A DNA stretch of 64,000 bases, from positions 911,501 to 975,500 of the forward strand of contig NZ_CP137559.1 of NCBI RefSeq assembly GCF_019249725.2, in the 5' to 3' direction. The notes under the pieces are model-generated. The model ran no database searches. It was given only the letters and a program-made list of their open reading frames with translations, and was not told the origin of the DNA. This document shows positions 8,294 to 16,578 of the stretch, piece after piece. The translations under genes were made by a program, and so were the position numbers. Every line of letters begins with the position of its first letter. Positions within the stretch are counted from its first letter, which is position 1. Source of the stretch: Segatella hominis (GTDB lineage: Bacteria > Bacteroidota > Bacteroidia > Bacteroidales > Bacteroidaceae).

Positions 8294-9690
8294 AATGATG
8301 ATGTCGTTAATAAATCGGATAACATTTTCTCCTGTCTTTCGTTCATCGGAGCGTTGTGCTTGATGGCAAAGGCCTCCTTCAAAGTATCAAGTGGCGGTCG
8401 GTTGACGATGTCCTCGATGCTGGTGATTTGCTGGGAACCTTGGATTGTGGAGAGGTCTAACTGCGGGATGATGCGCTGGATTTTGCAGAGTACGGCATCC
8501 TTCTCATTGACGAGATTCTCCAGTTCCTTGATGTCATCGTTGGAAAGCTTCTCCTGTTTCACCTTCAGCATTACGTAGTCGAAATGGTCGCTCAGTTCGC
8601 CATTCATCCTTTCTGAAAGTTCTGAATGGATGAGTTTCTGCCATTTCTTGATGGTGAGTTCCTCCTCGTTTTCAGGCAGAATGCGAAGGGAGTGCTGAGG
8701 CTTGTATTTCAGGAATTCTACTTTTATATCCTTGCTCTTGCCTTTGCAGTTTCCTGTTTCGTCCTCGTTCGTTCTGTTTTCTTCAATTTCATCTTTATTT
8801 TCCTTCATTTCATCTTCTTTCTTCTTCACTTCCATTTCCTTCTTTTCTCCCTTGTCACATCCGATGGTGATGAGGTCGATGCCGTGCGTGTAGTCTTTCT
8901 CGGCGAACGACATTGGAAGAATACTTCCCGTATATCTTGCCCAGTCGGTGTTCCAGATATGTTGCCGTTTGTGGATATGTCCGCAAGTCATGTAGTCAGG
9001 ATGATCGTTCCATCCTTCCAAATCCACTTCCTCCTGTCCGCCGATGATGATTTTCTCGCTCGCATCCTTTTTGGCGATATCCGAGCCCTTGGCGTACATG
9101 TGGGCCATCATGATGCACTTTCTGCCCGGGTATTTCTTTCGTGCTTCAGCAGTCAGTTCTCTCAGGAAGGTGTTGACTCCTTGCGAATAACAGGCGTTCT
9201 GCACAACATCACTCCGAAGGAAAGGCACGGCGAGGATGATGATTTCTTCTCCTTCCTCATTGGACACAGGGATGATGAGATCGTCGTAGGAATAGAGCCA
9301 ATGTCCGCCGGTTTTATTATCGTCTTCGTTTTCTCCCTGCTGCCAGATTTTCCTTACATTTCCTCTGATTTCTACATGGTATCTGGCAAGGAGTGGGCGG
9401 GGAGCCTCCAGTCGGCTGGCGGAATCGTGGTTGCCGGCGGTGATGATAATCTGCATGTTCGGGCACAGATGGGTGGCATCGGCAAGAAACTCGTAATAAA
9501 CGGTCTGTGCTGCTGCCGATGGATTTCCATTGTCGAAGATGTCTCCTGCGACGAGGAGTGCATCGGGCTTTTGTTCATCGATTTGCACTAAGAGCCATTG
9601 CAGGAAGTGCTTGTGTTCAGGCAGTCGGTCGTTGCCGTGAAACAAGTTGCCCAAGTGCCAGTCGCTGGTTGCTAATATCTTCATACTCAT
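8290..9690 (-). CDS. sbcD: Exonuclease subunit SbcD (Mre11-like)
   Basis: Mn-dependent metallophosphoesterase nuclease subunit, 466 aa. Motifs run in order: ATSDWHLGN (about 7-15), VAGDIFDNGNP (about 46-56), ITAGNHDSASRLE, and GHIHKRQ. A strongly charged Lys/Glu/Asp-rich insertion lies at about residues 275-325 (GEKKEMEVKKKEDEMKENKD and onward), just before the C-terminal capping domain. It looks like low-complexity expansion and makes the protein longer than usual. MSMKILATSDWH has two possible ATG starts. It forms an operon with sbcC. Confidence 0.95.
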   Translation of the reverse strand: MSMKILATSDWHLGNLFHGNDRLPEHKHFLQWLLVQIDEQKPDALLVAGDIFDNGNPSAAAQTVYYEFLADATHLCPNMQIIITAGNHDSASRLEAPRPLLARYHVEIRGNVRKIWQQGENEDDNKTGGHWLYSYDDLIIPVSNEEGEEIIILAVPFLRSDVVQNACYSQGVNTFLRELTAEARKKYPGRKCIMMAHMYAKGSDIAKKDASEKIIIGGQEEVDLEGWNDHPDYMTCGHIHKRQHIWNTDWARYTGSILPMSFAEKDYTHGIDLITIGCDKGEKKEMEVKKKEDEMKENKDEIEENRTNEDETGNCKGKSKDIKVEFLKYKPQHSLRILPENEEELTIKKWQKLIHSELSERMNGELSDHFDYVMLKVKQEKLSNDDIKELENLVNEKDAVLCKIQRIIPQLDLSTIQGSQQITSIEDIVNRPPLDTLKEAFAIKHNAPMNERQEKMLSDLLTTSSL

Positions 9691-9929
9691 AGGGGGTGTG
9701 TTATCTTTGTCTTTTTCTTTGTTTCAAGTTTACAATCGTTTTTCCTCTGTTCCAAGATTGCAATCCTTGAACTCGGAAATGCAATCTGACCACAAAGTTA
9801 GCATAATTCTTTGGGATAAGCAAGGAAAAATACCCTAAAAATGAAGAAAAATGACTGGAAAAGTGAAGATATTTGGGTAAACTATTGTTTTCTACCTGAT
9901 AATGTTGTATCTTTGCCTAATAGAAATCT

Positions 9930-10013
9930 TCGTTCAAAGACGTTGAATGTCGGTTCAACGACTCTGAACGGCGGTTCAACGACTTTGAATGTCGGTTCAA
10001 CGTCTTTGAACGG
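9930..10013. repeat. Four 21-bp tandem repeats forming a long imperfect palindrome
   Basis: Units at 9930-9950, 9951-9971, 9972-9992 and 9993-10013, of the type CGGTTCAACGACTTTGAATG. The outermost units contain TTCAAAGACGTTGAA (9933-9947) and its exact reverse complement TTCAACGTCTTTGAA (9996-10010), so the whole array can fold on itself. It lies in the 456-bp gap between divergent sbcD and the HU-like gene. I see no other convincing element in that gap. Confidence 0.8.
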
Positions 10014-10146
10014 AGATTTCTCTTAGGATGAGATACTTTTATTCCTAAGTAGGAAGATCCTGTTACTTAGTAGAGATCATATCTCTCAGAGATAGAAGGA
10101 CCGATTAAGTGAGAAAACTAACAATCTAAATAAGAAAGGAAAAGAA

Positions 10147-10782
10147 ATGGCAAAGTACAAATTGCAGGAAATGAGTGATATGCGTGATGAAGGCAAGCGC
10201 AGAGTTTATCCCAAGATGGTGCCCTATCGCACGCTTTCCAGAAAGGAATTCATCGAAAAGATGCAGAGTTATCATCGTGACCTTTCTCAGGGCACTATTG
10301 AAGCGGTTCTGACAGATGTGGAAGACGTGTTGGTCCGTATGCTCTCTATGGGTTATAATGTGAATCTCGAAGGCTTGGGCACCTTCTCCTTGTCCCTTGG
10401 TTTTGAGGATGACAAGCCTACGGAGATGCAGACAGATGACGACATGATGAAATATCGCAAGGTAGGGGTGAAGAACGTCAACTTCAATTCATCTCCTGAG
10501 TTTGTGAAGGCTGTAAAGATGGAGACCGACTGTGATTTGGAACGAGAGATGAGTGGTGTGAAGGTTATCCGCAAGCAACTCTATTCCAAGGAAGAGCGCA
10601 TTGCCCGTGCCTTATCGGTATTGGAAAAGAACGCAGCTATCACTCTCGGTGATTATGCCTACATCAACGATATGAGCCGCACCGCCGCTTCCCTCGAATT
10701 GAAGGAGATAACCCAAGACCCGACATCACCTATCCGCTCGATTGGAAGAGGAAGCCACAAGGTTTGGGTGAAGCGATCTTAA
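10147..10782 (+). CDS. HU-family DNA-binding protein with C-terminal extension
   Basis: Nucleoid-type DNA-binding protein of the Bacteroidetes HU-HIG kind, 211 aa. The HU fold spans about residues 25-125: LSRKEFIEKMQSYHRDLSQG, then the helical segment and VNLEGLGTFSLSL. The C-terminal part (about 150-211) resembles a winged helix ending GRGSHKVWVKRS, a common ending in these Bacteroidetes proteins. AAGAAAGGAAAAGAA just before the ATG is the ribosome-binding site. It lies divergent to sbcD and upstream of the restriction-like operon. Function beyond DNA binding is unknown. Confidence 0.85.
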   Translation: MAKYKLQEMSDMRDEGKRRVYPKMVPYRTLSRKEFIEKMQSYHRDLSQGTIEAVLTDVEDVLVRMLSMGYNVNLEGLGTFSLSLGFEDDKPTEMQTDDDMMKYRKVGVKNVNFNSSPEFVKAVKMETDCDLEREMSGVKVIRKQLYSKEERIARALSVLEKNAAITLGDYAYINDMSRTAASLELKEITQDPTSPIRSIGRGSHKVWVKRS

Positions 10783-10891
10783 AGGAGGGGAAAGTCAAGA
10801 ACTTCGATACATTGGAGGATATGATGGATTATCTGGAGGCTTAGGCGTGGGTATAAGATGCCGTATTAAGAAGTAATTCATCAACTATTTT

Positions 10892-10936
10892 ATTGGGATT
10901 TGCAAGAAACTTTCCGATTTTCTTGCAAATCCCAAT
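10892..10936 (+). terminator. Strong hairpin terminator after HU-like gene
   Basis: A perfect 18-bp stem (10892-10909 with 10919-10936; ATTGGGATTTGCAAGAAA and its complement) with a 9-nt loop, followed by TCTTTTTATT. Confidence 0.8.
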
Positions 10937-10953
10937 TCTTTTTATTACTTTTG
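10923..10953 (+). promoter_or_regulatory. Candidate promoter upstream of the methyltransferase operon
   Basis: TTG at 10923-10925, a 20-nt spacer, then TACTTTTG at 10946-10953 followed by C; this fits TTG-N20-TAnnTTTG. It overlaps the right arm of the preceding terminator. It would give a leader of nearly 500 nt to the methyltransferase gene, covering the hairpin-rich element at 11106-11251. A second -7-like TATCTTTG at 11220-11227 lacks a clear -33. Confidence 0.5.
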
Positions 10954-11105
10954 CGGTTGTCTTGCCGTGGATGGTTGGCGATGAGTCGCTGGCTAGGTAA
11001 AAATCCATGGCTTGGCCTATCATAATTAAGAAAGACGTTCTCTACGTTTTCTTCTGTTCAATTGAAACCTCGGAAATTTCAAATGGGAAGCAGGTGAAGA
11101 CAGCA

Positions 11106-11251
11106 GTGGGCGTCTACCCACTGTGTATATACACATGGCATAGGTGTGCCCCTTCGTCTGGAGGGGTACGCTCTGTGCTATCATATATATACCCGTTAGG
11201 CGTAGGCTCTATTGCTTCTTATCTTTGTTCCCATAGGTCGTCCGAGGACCT
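11106..11251 (+). ncRNA. Hairpin-rich structured element, possible ncRNA or leader
   Basis: Four consecutive stems are visible: GTGGG/CCCAC (11106-11110, 11117-11121); the palindrome TGTGTATATACACA (11122-11135); a long three-part stem at 11136-11180, in which GGCATAG pairs with CTGTGCT, GTGTG with TACGC, and CCCCT with AGGGG; and AGGTC/GACCT (11235-11239, 11247-11251). The rest of the 645-bp gap (10783-11427) holds only the terminator and promoter listed, plus a short frame at 10770-10844 ending NFDTLEDMMDYLEA that may be a gene remnant. No RNA family is recognised. It could equally be a dispersed DNA repeat. Confidence 0.45.
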
Positions 11252-11427
11252 CAATTGGCAAGGGTAATGCGAGTGATAGATTCCCTACGCCTTCCTTTTT
11301 GATAGCTAATCAGTTATCCTATTCCTTATCTTGCGATGAGGCTGGACTAAAATCAAAATAATCTTTTTAAATCAGATGGTTTCTGCTTTCGGGAATCGGT
11401 GGAGTAATAGGATGGCAAGGCTTTGCT

Positions 11428-14208
11428 ATGCTCCCATCGGCAACGGAAGTTATGGCAAAGAAACTGCAACTCAGCTATAAGGAAATCGAATCCCGATTAG
11501 AATCGTTTAAAACTAAAGTGGTGCCAGCCTCTGAGGTTGGCTACGAGATACTGATGGCTTTTGGTAAAAGCGAAAAGGATGTGTCGAGATACAAGGAAGG
11601 AAAGGGTATCTTGAAGACATTCGATGGCTTGCTTATCAAAGGCTTGTTCTGCTATCAGGCTGTAGATACTTTGCATCTTACCACCAGGTTGGAGGCATTG
11701 AAGACTGATGCTCAAGTAAAGAAGGCTGCACCAAAGATTATTGCGGTGAGCGATGGTGAAACCCTCCTTGCTTATGATACTCGTGAGAATGATACTTACG
11801 AGCAGAAACTCGTCAAGATGCACAGCGACTTTGGCTTCTTCTATCCTTTGATGAACGTAGAGCGAGTACACACTACGGCAGAAAACCCTGCCGATGTGAA
11901 GGCTGCTGAGAAACTTGCCAAACTGCATGATGAGATTCGTGCTTATAACGAATATAATAGTGATGACGACTTGCACGACCTTAACATCTTCATCACCCGC
12001 CTGCTCTTCTGCTTCTTTGCCGAAGACACAGGTATCTTTGCCGTAAATCTCTTTACCAACTTTATCAAGCAATTTACCAAGGAAGATGGTTCCGATCTCG
12101 GCGAGATGCTAGGTCAGGCATTCCAGGTGATGAATGTGCCAAACAAGGAGCGTTCGGAAGAACTTACCAAGGAAATCAATCAGTTTCCTTACGTGAATGG
12201 CGGTCTTTTTGCCTCAGACATTCCTATCCCAAAGATGGGTTATAAGGCTAGAAAGATTATCATCGAATGCGGCGACTTGGATTGGAAGGACATCAATCCG
12301 GATATTTTCGGTAGTATGATTCAGGCGGTGGTGAATCCTGATGTGCGTGCCAAGGAAGGTATGCACTACACCAGTGTGCCTAATATCATGAAGGTAATCA
12401 ATCCACTCTTTATGGATGATTTGAGAGGGGAATATAAGAAACTGACGGACTTTTACGATCAGAAGAGAAACTTGTATGACATGAGCGTATTGTCCATCAA
12501 TCGGTTTGTGGCGGAATGCAAGCCTATTGTCAGGGGGTGCGACCGCTTGCTGTTGCGTATGAGTAAGATGAAGTTCTTCGATCCAGCGTGTGGAAGTGGC
12601 AACTTCTTGATTATCACCTATAAGCAGTTGCGTTTGTTGGAGATAGACATCTTGCATCTTCGCAAAAAGTGCCAGCCAGAGCAGATGCTCGATTTTATCG
12701 ATGGTTCGTGCATCCGTTTGGAGCAGTTCTATGGAATAGAGCTTCTCGACTTCCCTCACGAGGTAGCCATGCTTTCCCTTTGGCTTGCTGAGCATCAGAT
12801 GAACAACAAGTTTCACGCCGATTTCGGTGTGAATGTTGCCGCCTTGCCTTTGCATAATATCGACCAGATAAAATGTGGTAATGCCTGTAGAATGGATTGG
12901 GAGGTAGTATGCCCACATACCAAGGATGAAGAAGTGTTTGTATTTGGTAATCCGCCGTATTTGGGCGCTCGACTTCAAGATGTAGATCAAAAAGAAGATA
13001 TGCAAGTTGCAGTCGGAGCAGATTTGGCGTATAACAATCTAGATTATATTTCCACTTGGTTTTATAAAGGTACAAATTATGTAAAAAATACTAAAGCAGA
13101 GCTGGCTTTTGTAACAACAAATTCTATTTGTCAAGGGGAACAAGTTCCATTAATATGGGATTATATATTTTCTCAAGATGTAGAAATATTCTTTGCTTAT
13201 ACTTCTTTTAAGTGGTCTAATAATGCAAAATATAATGCTGGTGTTACTTGTGTGATTATAGGCTTACGAAGTTGTCGTACAGGAAAGAAATGCTTGTTTT
13301 GTACTGGAGAAGCACGTGAGGTTGATAATATAACGCCATATTTAACTGCGGCTAAAACGAATATTATTACAAAGAAGTTTGCTCCGATTTCGGATTTCGT
13401 AGGAATGTCTTTTGGAAGTATGCCTAATGATGGAGGCTTTCTTCTGTTAGATCAGCAGGAAAAGGATGAAATAATGAAGAGTGATCCTAATTGTGAAAAG
13501 TTTATTCATCCTTTATTGGGAGCTCAGGAGTTTATCAGAGGTGAAAAAAGATATTGTCTTTGGATTACGGAGAGCAATTATGAAGAAGCTGATGCAATAC
13601 AGGTAATTCATAAACGAATTCAGAAGTGTCAGCAAACACGATTAGAAAGTGAAAGAGCTAGTACTCAAAAGTTGGCAGAGAAACCATATTCTTTTGGAGA
13701 GGTTCGCTATAAAGAAACTGAGTGTATTATCATTCCTCGTGTATCATCTGAAAGGCGAAAGTACATTCCTATGGGGTTCTTGGACAAAGGAACTGTTATT
13801 TCAGATTCAGCCTTCGCCATCTATGACGCATCATTATGGCTCTTTGGCATCCTTACCAGTGAGATGCACATGGTATGGGTTCGAACTGTAGGAGGTAGAT
13901 TAAAGACTGATTACAGATATTCCGCAGGTCTCTGTTACAACACTTTCCCCTTCCCATCCATCTCCGGCACAAAGAAGTCTGAGATAGAAGAGGCGGCAAC
14001 GAATGTCCTTCTGGCTCGTGAAAACTATCCCGAGAAGACGCTTGCTGATCTTTACGACCCGGAAAAGATGCCGGAGGATTTGCGTGCTGCACATGAGGAA
14101 CTGGATGCCATCGTAGAAAGCTGCTATCCTGGCGCTCCGTTCCCAAATGATGAGGCTCGATTGGAATGCCTCTTCAAACTCTATGAGAAAATGACAGCTA
14201 ACAAGTAA
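11428..14208 (+). CDS. MmeI-like (type IIG-related) adenine DNA methyltransferase
   Basis: Predicted N6-adenine DNA methyltransferase, 926 aa. RLLFCFFAEDTGIF (about 190) is typical of the MmeI/COG1002 group. SAM motif I is FFDPACGSGNFL (about 383) and catalytic motif IV is NPPY (about 508). The segment after NPPY (about 520-795) is the expected target-recognition region; its DNA is much more AT-rich than either flank. I could not identify a PD-(D/E)XK nuclease site in the N-terminus, so cleavage may be supplied by partners. The ATG at 11452 (MAKKLQLSYKE), preceded by GGAAG, is an equally good start. First gene of a four-gene plus-strand operon. Confidence 0.85.
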   Translation: MLPSATEVMAKKLQLSYKEIESRLESFKTKVVPASEVGYEILMAFGKSEKDVSRYKEGKGILKTFDGLLIKGLFCYQAVDTLHLTTRLEALKTDAQVKKAAPKIIAVSDGETLLAYDTRENDTYEQKLVKMHSDFGFFYPLMNVERVHTTAENPADVKAAEKLAKLHDEIRAYNEYNSDDDLHDLNIFITRLLFCFFAEDTGIFAVNLFTNFIKQFTKEDGSDLGEMLGQAFQVMNVPNKERSEELTKEINQFPYVNGGLFASDIPIPKMGYKARKIIIECGDLDWKDINPDIFGSMIQAVVNPDVRAKEGMHYTSVPNIMKVINPLFMDDLRGEYKKLTDFYDQKRNLYDMSVLSINRFVAECKPIVRGCDRLLLRMSKMKFFDPACGSGNFLIITYKQLRLLEIDILHLRKKCQPEQMLDFIDGSCIRLEQFYGIELLDFPHEVAMLSLWLAEHQMNNKFHADFGVNVAALPLHNIDQIKCGNACRMDWEVVCPHTKDEEVFVFGNPPYLGARLQDVDQKEDMQVAVGADLAYNNLDYISTWFYKGTNYVKNTKAELAFVTTNSICQGEQVPLIWDYIFSQDVEIFFAYTSFKWSNNAKYNAGVTCVIIGLRSCRTGKKCLFCTGEAREVDNITPYLTAAKTNIITKKFAPISDFVGMSFGSMPNDGGFLLLDQQEKDEIMKSDPNCEKFIHPLLGAQEFIRGEKRYCLWITESNYEEADAIQVIHKRIQKCQQTRLESERASTQKLAEKPYSFGEVRYKETECIIIPRVSSERRKYIPMGFLDKGTVISDSAFAIYDASLWLFGILTSEMHMVWVRTVGGRLKTDYRYSAGLCYNTFPFPSISGTKKSEIEEAATNVLLARENYPEKTLADLYDPEKMPEDLRAAHEELDAIVESCYPGAPFPNDEARLECLFKLYEKMTANK

Positions 14209-14223
14209 TAATTTGAATGGCTT

Positions 14224-16257
14224 ATGGACAAGATAAATGATAATATCGTAGATATCAAGTATCAGCAAACGGGTAAATCGAGTAATACCAATGAACTCGG
14301 TATGCGAGAGATGCAAGCCAAGGCTTACGAAGCCCGCAACCATCGCTTTCTGCTTATCAAAGCACCACCAGCTTCTGGCAAGAGTCGCGCCTTGATGTTC
14401 ATCGCCCTGGATAAGCTGAAGAATCAGGGCATCAAGAAGGTTGTAGTGGCTGTACCGGAAAAGAGTATCGGCCGCTCCTTCCAAAACACCGACCTGATGA
14501 AGTATGGCTTCTTCGCCGATTGGAGGGTGGCGCAACAGTATAATCTTTGCGATACTACCGACGAGAAAGATAAGGCGGTACGCTTTAAAAATTTCTTCCA
14601 TCAAGATAAAAACAATATCCTGGTTTGTGCCCATGCCACTCTCCGAAACGGTATGAAGGAAATAAGTGACGAGGAGTTTAATGATTGCCTCTTGGCGATA
14701 GATGAGTTTCATCATACAAGTGCTGATGTGAACAGCGGACTGGGCGATATCGTGCGCCGGGTGATGAATAATTCCACCGGTCATATTGTTGCCATGACGG
14801 GCAGTTACTTCCGAGGCGATGGCGTTCCGGTATTGAGGGCAGAGGATGAGGTCCGTTTCTTCCCGGTAACCTACAACTATTATCAGCAACTCAACGGTTA
14901 TCGCTATCTCAAGAACCTCGTCCTGGGCTATCACTTCTATCACGGCAGTTATCTCGACCATATCGCCGAGGTGCTGGATACTACCAAGAAGACCATCATC
15001 CATATTCCGAGTGTCAACTCCCGAGCATCCAGCGGTTTGGGTAAATACACGGAGGTGGATGAAATCATCAAGATCATCGGTAAGGTAGAAGAACGGGATT
15101 ACAATAATGGTGGCATCTATTACATCAGAACCAAGGACGGCAGACTGCTGAAGGTTGCTGATCTGGTGGAAGACCACGCCGAGACTCGCAACCTGGTGCA
15201 GGGATATTTGCAGCGGATAAAGAAGCGTGATGATGTAGATATTATCATCGCTCTGGGTACTGCCAAGGAAGGTTTCGACTGGCAATGGTGTGAGGAATGT
15301 CTGACCATCGGTGTGCGTGGCTCGCTGACCGAAGTGGTGCAGATTATTGGAAGATGCACCCGTGATTGCGAAGGCAAGGAAACCGCCAAGTTTGTGAACA
15401 TGATAGGAATGCCTGATGCCAATCAGCCCGATGTGAAGGTGGCGGTGAACGACTTTCTTAAAGCCATTACCGCATCGCTTCTGATGGAGCAGGTAATGGC
15501 GCCAAGTTGGCATTTCAAGACGGTGAAGGATGTGGATCGTGATGAAGGTAGTCCGCTGGATGCCCGTACCCTGGTGATAGAGGGTTTGAAACCTTTGTCG
15601 AGCGAGAAGACGAAGATGATTGTAGTGGATCAGTTGGATGATTTGAAGGCTGCTATCTTGCAAGACGACCTTGTGGTGAAAGCCATCAGCGGAAGTACTA
15701 CGGCTGAAACCATCACCAAAACGCTCATTCCGAAAGTGATTCGTGAAAAGTATCCGGATTTGAGCGAGGACGAAGTGGAAGAAGTTCGTCAGCGCCTGCT
15801 GCTTGATACCCTTGTCAAGGGTGGTGAAGTGGTGGATGATAAGGGAAATCCTATCGACTTCGATGCTTCGGCAAACGATGAGGAGAAGGAGTCTGAAGGC
15901 AATCGCCTCATCAAACTGGCAAACCGAATGATTAATATCAACCAGTTGAGCATCAATCTGATTGATTCCATCAACCCTTTCCAGCGTGCTTACGAGGTGC
16001 TGTCGAAGAATGTGGATAAGCAGACCCTGAAGATTATCCAGGATACGATGGCTGAACAGAAATTCGATATGACCATCGAACAGGCGATGATGCTGTTCAA
16101 GGGACCCTATAAGCAATGGGTGGCAGAGCATGACGGTCTGCGCCCAGACATCAACGACCCTGACCCGAAGGTAAGGGAACTGGCTGCTGCATTCCAGAAA
16201 CTCAAGAACCTGAAGATTCGAAAGATGATGGGATTGGAGTATGAGCCAGAAAGGTAA
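14224..16257 (+). CDS. Superfamily 2 DEAD/DEAH-type helicase of defence operon
   Basis: ATP-dependent helicase/translocase, 677 aa, starting 15 nt after the methyltransferase stop. Walker A is APPASGKS (about 47-54), motif II AIDEFHH (about 158-164, a DEFH variant of DEAH), motif III TGSYFRG, motif V-like GTAKEGFDW and motif VI QIIGRCTR (about 373-380). The C-terminal 250 residues are helical and unlike known domains. In restriction and phage-defence systems such helicases translocate DNA for a partner nuclease; the partner here is inferred to be the GIY-YIG protein encoded downstream. Confidence 0.85.
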   Translation: MDKINDNIVDIKYQQTGKSSNTNELGMREMQAKAYEARNHRFLLIKAPPASGKSRALMFIALDKLKNQGIKKVVVAVPEKSIGRSFQNTDLMKYGFFADWRVAQQYNLCDTTDEKDKAVRFKNFFHQDKNNILVCAHATLRNGMKEISDEEFNDCLLAIDEFHHTSADVNSGLGDIVRRVMNNSTGHIVAMTGSYFRGDGVPVLRAEDEVRFFPVTYNYYQQLNGYRYLKNLVLGYHFYHGSYLDHIAEVLDTTKKTIIHIPSVNSRASSGLGKYTEVDEIIKIIGKVEERDYNNGGIYYIRTKDGRLLKVADLVEDHAETRNLVQGYLQRIKKRDDVDIIIALGTAKEGFDWQWCEECLTIGVRGSLTEVVQIIGRCTRDCEGKETAKFVNMIGMPDANQPDVKVAVNDFLKAITASLLMEQVMAPSWHFKTVKDVDRDEGSPLDARTLVIEGLKPLSSEKTKMIVVDQLDDLKAAILQDDLVVKAISGSTTAETITKTLIPKVIREKYPDLSEDEVEEVRQRLLLDTLVKGGEVVDDKGNPIDFDASANDEEKESEGNRLIKLANRMININQLSINLIDSINPFQRAYEVLSKNVDKQTLKIIQDTMAEQKFDMTIEQAMMLFKGPYKQWVAEHDGLRPDINDPDPKVRELAAAFQKLKNLKIRKMMGLEYEPER

Positions 16258-16282
16258 TATTCAACATTTAACATTAATATAA

Positions 16283-16543
16283 ATGGATTGGCCAGAAGAA
16301 TTATTAGAGATATTTGATGACCCCTTGTTGGCGGATGTACGTCCGAAACCGAAGGCACCGACGCCCGATGACAGGCTGGCACAGAAATTGCTTGAAATCA
16401 ACAAGTGGGTGGCAGAGCATGGTAGCGAACCTACAGCAGATGGTGGCTTGAAAGAAAAGTTGCTTGCTGCATCGCTCAAGGCTCTGCGAATCAAGGCAAC
16501 AGATAGTCTAAGACAGTATGATGAGTATCAACTGTTGGGATAG
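16283..16543 (+). CDS. Small acidic-helical protein of defence operon
   Basis: 86 aa, family not recognised. The N-terminus MDWPEELLEIFDDPLLADV closely resembles that of the downstream nuclease (MDIDKELEDIFSDPLMDV): both have EL-x-(E/D)-IF-x-DPL and DV at the same distance from the start. The remainder (LAQKLLEINKWVAEHG... KALRIKATDSLRQYDEYQLL) is predicted helical. The common motif suggests both proteins dock on the same partner, perhaps the helicase or methyltransferase. Start chosen because it lies 25 nt after the helicase stop, within the operon. Confidence 0.7.
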   Translation: MDWPEELLEIFDDPLLADVRPKPKAPTPDDRLAQKLLEINKWVAEHGSEPTADGGLKEKLLAASLKALRIKATDSLRQYDEYQLLG

Positions 16544-16578
16544 GCTATAGTTTTTCACCTTATTATATATATAGTGAT

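Noticed and set aside
9841..10026. 61-codon open frame including the 21-bp repeats
   Set aside because: The second half is only repeat translation (LNVGSTTLNGG), and the first half has no family resemblance; more likely non-coding.
11007..11267. 86-codon open frame upstream of the methyltransferase
   Set aside because: It covers the hairpin-rich element; its composition (Ser, Cys, Tyr, Trp scattered) is explained by palindromic DNA rather than by protein coding.
13900..16131. 743-codon open frame antisense to the helicase gene
   Set aside because: It is the shadow of a real gene with clear helicase motifs. Its translation is Leu/Ile/His-rich without domains, and it lacks its own promoter.
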